Shown here: piece after piece, positions 1 to 7,100 of the stretch
How positions within the stretch are numbered: position 1 is the stretch's first letter
Layout of the letters: each line of letters opens with the position of its first letter
DNA from: CAYFMH01 sp964344165
GTDB lineage: Bacteria; Patescibacteriota; Gracilibacteria; UBA4473
Length of the DNA stretch: 24,044 bases
Direction: 5' to 3'
NCBI GenBank assembly: GCA_964344165.1
Contig: CAYFMH010000019.1
Location: forward strand, 1-24,044
The notes under the pieces: generated by a model
Seen by the model: the letters and a program-made list of their open reading frames with translations, nothing else
What the model was told of the DNA's origin: nothing
Database searches by the model: none
Program-made: the position numbers and the translations under genes

Positions 1-319
1 CTGCACACTTTTTACAAAAATCCTCCACCCCATAATTAAAAATGATGTTGTAGTAGGTCATAAAAAGCAGCGGAATTTGAGCTTTTTTTTGTACCTTCTC
101 CATGAGATTGAAACAATCTTCCACTTTGATCCCTGCATCAATCGCATCACGACACGCTTCTGTGATCGTCGGCCCATCTCCAATCGGATCGGAAAAAGGA
201 ATCTGAATTTCGATAAAATCTACGCCGGTCTCGAGCATGGTTTCAGCAATTTGCTCTGATTCAGCTAAACTGGGATAGCCGGCTACAATGTGTGTCATCA
301 ATTTATAATTTCGAGTCAT
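1..319 (-). CDS. trpA: Tryptophan synthase alpha chain, 5' part only (runs off window)
   Basis: The reading frame from the ATG at 319 to the left edge gives the first 106 residues of TrpA, which cleaves indole-3-glycerol phosphate to indole and glyceraldehyde-3-phosphate and passes indole to TrpB. The family signature FIEIQIPFSDPIGDGPT is plain. Glu37 and Asp44 match the two catalytic acids (E. coli Glu49 and Asp60). The N-terminus starts about 12 residues later than E. coli TrpA, and an in-frame TAA just upstream shows it cannot be extended. The gene follows trpB with 38 nt between, and that gap is filled by a 7-nt-period repeat with no Shine-Dalgarno site. It is probably cotranscribed with trpB. 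The 3' end lies outside the window, so completeness cannot be judged. Confidence 0.95.
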   Translation of the reverse strand, partial: MTRNYKLMTHIVAGYPSLAESEQIAETMLETGVDFIEIQIPFSDPIGDGPTITEACRDAIDAGIKVEDCFNLMEKVQKKAQIPLLFMTYYNIIFNYGVEDFCKKCA

Positions 320-322
320 TTT

Positions 323-357
323 TTAGAAGGAAGAAGTAAGAAGTATGAAGAAAGAAA
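323..357. repeat. Heptanucleotide-period array before trpA
   Basis: Five consecutive 7-nt units on the plus strand, most ending in GAAG (for example TAAGAAG, TATGAAG), fill the whole trpB-trpA gap. The array stops 3 nt before the trpA ATG. It replaces any ribosome binding site there. Confidence 0.6.
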
Positions 358-1602
358 TTAAATCTTTGTTTTTAAAAAATCTGTGAATTTCTTTTCGTCC
401 AGCATCGGGGCTGTGATAAAAAGATCTTTGTCCCCTCGACCAGAACAATTGAAAACGATAATTTTTTCTTTATCCAGTTTTGGAGCTAGTTTAAGCACTT
501 CGACCAACGCATGAGTTGATTCCATCGCGGCAAAGATTCCTTCGGTTTTAGCGAGCATTTTGTACGCTTCCATCACTTCGTCATCTTTGGCATAGACATA
601 TTTCACGCGACTGATTTCGTGTAAGTAGACGTGTTGTGGTCCCACGCCGGAATAATCAAGTCCAGCCGAAATACTGTGCGTATTTTTAATCTGCCCTTCA
701 CTGTCCTCGAGGAAATAGCTCTTCATGCCTTCAGAAATCCCCGCTCGCCCCGTTTGCATCCTTGCCGCATGATCACATTTTTCTTCTGTTTCCGTGATAC
801 CTCGTCCGCCGGCTTCCACGCCAATCATCTGTACGGATTCATCGTCAAGAAATTCATAAAAAAGCCCCATCGCGTTGCTCCCTCCTCCCACACAAGCAAC
901 CAGATAGTCCGGCAATTTTCCTTCGAAATTCTGAAGCTGCGTTCGTACTTCTTTCCCCACAATTGCTTGAAAGAAAGTATTCATTACTGGATAGGGATGT
1001 GGCCCACAGACGGTCCCCAGAAGGTAATGGGTATCGGTTGGATGTGCGAGCAAATCTTTCAACGCAGCATTGATGGCATCACGAAGCACTTGCCCCCCTT
1101 CCGTCACCGGAATTACCGTTGCTCCGAGTTGTTCCATCCAGAAGACGTTGGGTCTTTGTCGGTTGTAATCCTTCTGCCCCATGTACACGATACATTCCAG
1201 CTCTAGTTTTGCACAGATCGTGGCCGTTGCCAGACCATGCTGTCCGGCCCCAGTTTCGGCAATAATTCGCTTCTTCCCCATTTTTTTGGCCAATAATCCC
1301 TGTCCGAGACAATGATTGATTTTGTGGGCCCCCGTATGATTGAGGCCTTCATTTTTGAGATAAATTTTCGCTCCGCCTAATTTTTCCGTGAGATTTTTGC
1401 AGAAATAAAGCGGCGTGGGGCGTCCAGAATAATTCTCATAGAGATCCTGTAATTCGGCTAAGAAATTTGGATCTTGGTAATACTGAATAAACGCATCTCG
1501 CAGCTCATCCATGATCGGAACCAGCATCTCCGGGACATACCGCCCTCCATAAGTACCAAAATGCCCAGTCTCCAAGTTGAAAAGTTTTTTTTTGAGCGAC
1601 AT
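358..1602 (-). CDS. trpB: Tryptophan synthase beta chain
   Basis: A complete 414-aa TrpB, which condenses indole with L-serine to tryptophan using pyridoxal phosphate. The N-terminus carries the family start FGTYGGRYVPEML. The PLP-binding lysine is Lys94 in NHTGAHKIN, the catalytic glutamate is Glu116 in AETGAGQHG, and the phosphate-binding loop is GGGSNAMG near residue 240. Length is close to the usual 390-410 residues, and this is the standard TrpB1 form that partners TrpA. The ATG at 1602 has no Shine-Dalgarno site upstream. trpA follows at once, and a shikimate-kinase-like gene lies about 80 nt upstream on the same strand. This suggests an aromatic amino-acid cluster, although trpC, trpD, trpE and trpF are not in view. 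Confidence 0.98.
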   Translation of the reverse strand: MSLKKKLFNLETGHFGTYGGRYVPEMLVPIMDELRDAFIQYYQDPNFLAELQDLYENYSGRPTPLYFCKNLTEKLGGAKIYLKNEGLNHTGAHKINHCLGQGLLAKKMGKKRIIAETGAGQHGLATATICAKLELECIVYMGQKDYNRQRPNVFWMEQLGATVIPVTEGGQVLRDAINAALKDLLAHPTDTHYLLGTVCGPHPYPVMNTFFQAIVGKEVRTQLQNFEGKLPDYLVACVGGGSNAMGLFYEFLDDESVQMIGVEAGGRGITETEEKCDHAARMQTGRAGISEGMKSYFLEDSEGQIKNTHSISAGLDYSGVGPQHVYLHEISRVKYVYAKDDEVMEAYKMLAKTEGIFAAMESTHALVEVLKLAPKLDKEKIIVFNCSGRGDKDLFITAPMLDEKKFTDFLKTKI

Positions 1603-1652
1603 AAAAATAGTCGTTAATTATCAAGTGGTTAACTTTTAATAAAAAAAACTGC

Positions 1653-1680
1653 ATTCCGCAATCCGAATTCTGAAATTTTT
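1653..1680. repeat. Heptanucleotide-period array upstream of trpB
   Basis: Four 7-nt units on the plus strand (ATTCCGC, AATCCGA, then two diverged units) lie between the kinase stop and trpB. The words ATTCCGC and ATTCTGA recur in the arrays near 20573-20674. Confidence 0.5.
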
Positions 1681-1682
1681 AT

Positions 1683-2336
1683 CTATTCATCTTTTAACGA
1701 CAACCGCAAAATTTCCCAAAATCGTTCTGGATCGATATCTTTTGATCGAGAGATTTCTCCTGGGATAACCACATCTGCCAGGCTTCTGTATCGATCTATT
1801 CGGTCTCTTAGTAGTTTTGGATAACAACGACGAAGCGCATCAATCCCTAGTTCTCCTGGATTTTGATTAAAAAGATTCCCCCACACAATAGTCTTTGGGG
1901 TTACAAAAAATGACTTTTCCATTTCTTGTAACATAGATTCAGAAGCATCTAGTTGGACCACTAAATAATTTTCAAAAATATATTTATGAATTTCTTTGGT
2001 TAAATAAACCACACTTCCAGTCGTATCAAGGATAAAGTTCTTCCCTTCTGGAACAACAGGATTCCCTGTGAGTTTATTTTCCCACTCAAGATAAGTTTTT
2101 TGAGTTTCAGGAAAACGCTCTTCAAAAGGATATCCCATCCATTCAGCCATTTCATCTGGCCAAGATTTTTGCATTTTATCCGCCATCTCTTCATCCACTC
2201 CAAATACTGTAAAATCTTTTATCTGAGCTAATTCTTTGCTTCGATGACTTTTCCCAATATTGGACATTCCAATAAAAGCAATTTTCAGCTCATTATTGGC
2301 AAATTTTTTGTCGAATTCAGAACGGGTACACAGCAT
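1683..2336 (-). CDS. Shikimate-kinase-like P-loop kinase
   Basis: 217 aa. A Walker A loop of the form G-M-S-N-I-G-K-S sits at about residues 23-30. It is followed by an acidic VDEEM segment, where shikimate kinase has its DxD. A central LDTTGSV segment occupies the place of the usual GGG shikimate-binding loop. The C-terminal part, LLRDRIDRYRSLADVVI, resembles the shikimate kinase lid and its final R...Y..AD motif. The fold is therefore probably a shikimate-kinase-type P-loop kinase, but the substrate loop is changed and the protein is about 40 residues longer than AroK. The substrate is uncertain. It could phosphorylate shikimate, which would fit its place between thrC and trpB, or another small alcohol. 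No Shine-Dalgarno site precedes the ATG at 2336. thrC ends 22 nt upstream. Confidence 0.7.
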   Translation of the reverse strand: MLCTRSEFDKKFANNELKIAFIGMSNIGKSHRSKELAQIKDFTVFGVDEEMADKMQKSWPDEMAEWMGYPFEERFPETQKTYLEWENKLTGNPVVPEGKNFILDTTGSVVYLTKEIHKYIFENYLVVQLDASESMLQEMEKSFFVTPKTIVWGNLFNQNPGELGIDALRRCYPKLLRDRIDRYRSLADVVIPGEISRSKDIDPERFWEILRLSLKDE

Positions 2337-2357
2337 GGTTAAAAAATTATTTATAAA

Positions 2358-2385
2358 ATTAAGAATTAAAAATCAAAAATTCGCG
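2358..2385. repeat. Heptanucleotide-period array over the thrC 3' end
   Basis: Four plus-strand units (ATTAAGA, ATTAAAA and two diverged ones) overlap the last codons and stop of thrC. The array therefore encodes part of the ThrC C-terminus while also forming the spacer before the kinase gene. Confidence 0.5.
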
Positions 2386-3687
2386 AATAGCCTCTATGTT
2401 TGATTTCAGAAGCGTAGCTTTTTTTTCTTGCTTCAAAGCTGCCTCCAAATTTGGAGGAATTTTAATTTTTTGTCCAATTATTTTTTCAACCACCTCTGGA
2501 AACTTCGCTGGATGAGCGGTAGAGACGGTTACAAAATAAAAATCATCATCAAATTCTTCTTGAAATTTTTTAGTCCCCAATAACGCCACAGCCGTATGTG
2601 GGCAAGCCAGATATCCATTTTTGAAAGATTCTTTAATCATTTCTCGGGTCTGATCATCATCAAACCAGGCTCCCCAGATATGTTCTCTGATCTTATTTAT
2701 ATCCTCGCCAAAAAAATAATTAATCCGGTAGTAATTATTAGGGCGTCCGATATCCATAGCATTGGAAATGGTAGGAACCGATGGCACCGGAGTAAATTCA
2801 CCAGTCTCTAAAAAATCGGTAAATGGGTGATTGGCATTATTGGCCGCGATAAATTTATGAATTGGAAATCCCATCATCTGCGCCAACAACCCTCCCATCA
2901 GATTCCCAAAATTCCCAGAAGGAACAGAAAAAATTAATCTTTTTTGTTCTTTGTTCTCTGCTATCTGCTCTTTGAGGCGAAGTGCCACCCACGCATAATA
3001 AAAACTCTGCGGGATCACCCGTCCTACATTGATCGAATTGGCCGACATTAGGTCCAATTTTTTATTTAATGTTTCATCGACAAAAGCTTCTTTGACGAGT
3101 CGTTGGCAATCGTCAAAAGTTCCATCTATTTCGATGGCCTGCACATTCTGCCCCATGGTCGTCAGTTGCTGCTCCTGAACAGGAGAGACACCTCCCCGAG
3201 GATACAAAATAAAAACACGAACATTGGGAAGTCCCAGAAATCCATTCCCGACCGCTCCTCCAGTATCCCCAGAAGTAGCAACCAAAATAGTTTTTTCTTC
3301 TTTATTTTTGGCTAAAAAGTAGCTTGCACAACGGGCCATAAACCGAGCGGCAAAGTCCTTGAACGCGGCCGTTGGGCCATGAAAAAGTTCAAGAACTGAA
3401 TGATTATCAGCAATTTCAATCAACGGCACTTCGAAGTTGTATGCGTCTTCACAAATTGCTTTTAGATCAGCATCAGGAATCTCTCCATCTACGAAATGGC
3501 GAGCAATTTCGAAAGCTAATTCCGGAAAAAATATCTGTAGGGGCGCATTGCTATGCGCCTCTACAAAACCAGATAAATCTGGAATTTTTTCCGGGACAAA
3601 AAGGCCTCCATCAGGGGCCAATCCTGTCAAAAGCGCATTCTCAAAATTCGTTCGAACCGATGGATCCTTGGTCGAAATGTATTGCAT
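2359..3687 (-). CDS. thrC: Threonine synthase
   Basis: 442 aa from the ATG at 3687. Upstream in-frame TTG and CTG codons would add three residues but fit the family less well. ThrC converts O-phosphohomoserine to threonine with pyridoxal phosphate in the last step of threonine synthesis. The N-terminus YISTKD and the segment GLAPDGGLFVPE are typical. Lys110 in HGPTAAFKDF is the PLP Schiff-base lysine, and ATSGDTGGAVGNGF is the phosphate-binding region. SVPSGNFGNLMGG is also characteristic. Length matches the E. coli-type family (about 430 aa). No other threonine gene is in the window. The upstream neighbour is the 143-aa helical protein, 56 nt away, so it may share that transcript or have its own promoter. 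Confidence 0.97.
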   Translation of the reverse strand: MQYISTKDPSVRTNFENALLTGLAPDGGLFVPEKIPDLSGFVEAHSNAPLQIFFPELAFEIARHFVDGEIPDADLKAICEDAYNFEVPLIEIADNHSVLELFHGPTAAFKDFAARFMARCASYFLAKNKEEKTILVATSGDTGGAVGNGFLGLPNVRVFILYPRGGVSPVQEQQLTTMGQNVQAIEIDGTFDDCQRLVKEAFVDETLNKKLDLMSANSINVGRVIPQSFYYAWVALRLKEQIAENKEQKRLIFSVPSGNFGNLMGGLLAQMMGFPIHKFIAANNANHPFTDFLETGEFTPVPSVPTISNAMDIGRPNNYYRINYFFGEDINKIREHIWGAWFDDDQTREMIKESFKNGYLACPHTAVALLGTKKFQEEFDDDFYFVTVSTAHPAKFPEVVEKIIGQKIKIPPNLEAALKQEKKATLLKSNIEAIREFLIFNS

Positions 3688-3743
3688 CGGCAGCAATATA
3701 AGGCGTTAGCGAGTTTGGAGCAAGTGAAACTTATTCCCAAAAG

Positions 3744-4175
3744 CTACCCGGTAATTTTTCTGGTCTTTTTTCTTATTGTTCTCTGAATAGGAATAACCGT
3801 GTTTAATGCTTCAATCTCTGCGTCAATTGCTTGTTGCAAACCTTCTAATTTTTCCATCCGAACTTTTTGCTCCTCACCATGCCTGCTTGTTTTATCAAAA
3901 GCATGAAAAAAACCTTCTGGATTCCTCATAATTTGATCTGCAGGTTCATGCCTTGGCCGATCAGGAGAAAGTTCTAGTTCCCAATATTCCGTAGCAATTT
4001 GTTCATATTGCGTAATTAAACCTTCCAATTTTTTAGTATTTCGATCTACTTCTTTAAGTTGACGAATTATATTTTGCCACTCTTTAATTTGCTGTAATTC
4101 TTTTTCTGGACCAACTTGCCAATCTTTACAGGATTCTGGTTTTGGTGTCCTTGTTAAATCTTTAAGTTTCATCAT
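3744..4175 (-). CDS. Hypothetical helical protein, last gene of the 107/1783/143 unit
   Basis: 143 aa starting at the first ATG of a tandem pair (4175); an in-frame TTG lies one codon earlier. The protein is charged and almost entirely predicted helical, with two coiled-coil-like stretches, about residues 25-65 and 100-130. It has no signal peptide or membrane segment, and I recognise no family. It starts only 8 nt after the stop of the 1783-aa gene, so the two are very probably cotranscribed. It may be a small helical partner of that protein. The C-terminus is basic (RTIRKKTRK). Confidence 0.75.
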   Translation of the reverse strand: MMKLKDLTRTPKPESCKDWQVGPEKELQQIKEWQNIIRQLKEVDRNTKKLEGLITQYEQIATEYWELELSPDRPRHEPADQIMRNPEGFFHAFDKTSRHGEEQKVRMEKLEGLQQAIDAEIEALNTVIPIQRTIRKKTRKITG

Positions 4176-4183
4176 CAAATATA

Positions 4184-7100
4184 TTAACTATTGAAATGCT
4201 TAATTTCATCTCGGGTAATCCCCATAGATTCTTGTATGTTTCTAAGCATATTTCTTGCTGGGCTTGTTAAGTATCTGTTAGCAACTTGTGCGTCATGTAG
4301 CGCTCCAACAAAATCACTACGTATTCCAACATAAGACTTTTCGGCGGCCCGTAAATAATCTTTAGACATTATTCCACTCTCATGCAAATGAAGATATTCC
4401 CGAAAAGACCTCTGAAAAGTATCTGATTCTTGAGACAGCTGTTTCACTTTTATATTTAAAGCTCTTGTCATTTTACCAGCCAACTCTGAACCAGGAGGGA
4501 GTTTTTGTAGGACAGTTACAATATCTTTCATCTGATCCTGATATGTTTTAGCTAAATGAAGTGACTTCAGGCATTCATTATTAACAACCCCATATAAATG
4601 CTCTTTCATGGCTGGAGTTTTATTTAGAGCTTTTGCATACCTTGCAAGTTTAGCTTGAAATTCTGTCCAAATTTTTTCACTCTCTTGCATTCTTTTTAAC
4701 CCCTCTAATCTATCTGCTTCAAGCACCTCCCCTATTTTTCTATTCCCATGGATAATTCTTTCGAATGCTTTTTTGACTTCAGGTTTAAATTTAGCAATTT
4801 CTTTGGCATATTCAGCCTCTCTTCTTGCTATTTCTCCCGGGGTACGTCCTCTTTTTTGGACTTCAGCATTATAAATTGAATCTCTTCTTTCTTTTTCCTG
4901 TCTTCTTTTTACTTCTTTTTTTAATCTTATTCTTTCATCTATTCTTCTTTGTCTTTCATGTGCCGCGGGGGAATGGGCTCGTAGCCCTCGAACAGGGATT
5001 CCTTTTATTTCTCTGGTCGCATGAGCCGGTTTTCCACAAATCCCATTCCGCAGAAGCCTAATCCCTTCGCGCCCGGTAAATCCAGCATCCCTCAGAATAT
5101 CCCTTTTCAGATCCAATTCTTCCTTTGTGTATTTTCGACTACTTTCATCGAGACCGGATTTTCTCAGAAGTCCGTCTTTGGCATCCAGTTCTGCCGTCGT
5201 ATACGATCGACCGCTCGGTTTGATATCATGTGCTCTGAGGATTGCTTCTTTTTGCTTAGAACTGAGTTTTCTTCCCAACAAATTTGCGGCCCTCTCTTGC
5301 CTTAGTTGATATCCCAATTTGTTATCAGGGATGTTTAGGTTTTTGCTTAATTCATCAGGATTGATAGATGAGGCGGGACGACGATGAGGTCTGCTAGGAC
5401 CACCGGGGCCTCCTGGTCGACTGAAGTGAGCTCCACCATAGGTTCCGGTGGCTTGCTCGGCTCTAGAAACAACTCTCGCTTGAACTGCTGCTTCTCTCCT
5501 AGCAAGTTCTCTTTTAAATTCTCGAATCGGTAATAAATTACTCAACATTGGAGTAATATCTGCATATCTTTCATTAAAAAAAGCCTTTTGCGATCCTTCT
5601 CGCAAAGCAGCCGCTTGTGTATGATATTCTAATGGTTTATTTGTGAGCAGACCGCTATCTATGATTTCTTCTGGAAGACCATAGCTATTTACTTTGCCAT
5701 CTGCAGGCCTGATACTATCTATCCATACTCTTTTATCTTTATCATAGGCTATATTCCATTCAATAGAACGTCCATTTAACTTTCCACGATAAGTTTCTAC
5801 TGTTATTTTCCCAAGTAAAGTATGATCTAATTCTATAGGTTCTTTTATTGGTCCCTTAGAAAAATCTGGCACAAAACCATCAAGATCATTAAAAACTGAA
5901 TCTAATTTTCTAAAATCAGATTGTACTTCCTGCATTCTTGGAAATTTAGTATCTTTAAAGTATTCTCCAGCCTTACTTTCTGGTACTTCTTTCAACCCTT
6001 TTTTTCCCTCTATAACAAATATTTTTTGACCACGATAATCTGGGTTTGGATGATTTTTAGTTTCATTCCCTTTAAAAACCTTTTTTATTTTATATTCTAC
6101 CTTCCCTTTGCCTTTATAAAAAACATCTCCCGCCCTGACGCCAAAAGCCTTCCCTGCTTCATATTCTCTAAAGTCATCCAATGCTCCTCTATCATCAACT
6201 CTATCATCAAATCTTCTAATTTTGTCATTAAAAGCTTTTTTTGTAATCCGGGCATCAAATTTTTCTCTAATCAAATCCCCTCTATATTCAACTATATTAT
6301 TTTGGTTTTCATCCAAATATTTAATAATGTCTTCATGTGGTTTGGTTGTCTGAGTATAATGATCAACTGCTGCTCCTTCTCCTTTTGAATAGCCACCATC
6401 TGTACGCTTTCCTGGACAAACTCTCCAACCACCATCACTATTTGATTTATACAGAATTCGTGACATAAATTTTCCTGTTTCTTCATCTTTTACAAACATT
6501 AAAACTTGAGGATATCCATCTACATATTTACCTGTTCTATCTAAAACTTTTGTTTGTATAACCCTACTCATATAAAATTTTTGCCCTCCAATCTCTACGG
6601 CTCCCTGTGGCATAAACCTCTTATCTTTCAGAAGATCTTTTGTTAATTGTGGCTGACTTGGATCCTTTTTAATCGCCTCAAATTTTTGTCGAATTTGTGC
6701 AGGGGTTTCCACTCTTTCTTTTTTAGCTGGCTTCCTTTCTGATTTAACTTTTGGCTTTGAAATAGTTGTACCATTGGACGATCCTAGATCTTCCACAATC
6801 GCCCTCCCATTTTTTACAGTTATTTTTAGATGTGCTTGGGACAGATTTGGACTGTCTATTTTGATGTCCACATCATTTCCTCTCCCCACAATGTAACTTT
6901 TTCCTTCTTTTAAATCTAAACTCCTCCCACCTCCTTGAAACCTAATTCCCCCGTTTGCAGACAATAATTTGTATTTATTCCCTTTTCCCATCTCAAGAGA
7001 AGAAGGAATTTTTACAAAACTTGGCACATTTGGTTCTAATCTTCCTTGTGAAATTTCTTTTGGCAGAGAAGCTTCTACCTTTCCTCTCTTTCTTATTTGT

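Noticed and set aside
631..1206. 191-aa open frame antisense to trpB
   Set aside because: The trpB frame is unambiguous; the antisense frame has no recognisable motif and is a codon-bias shadow.
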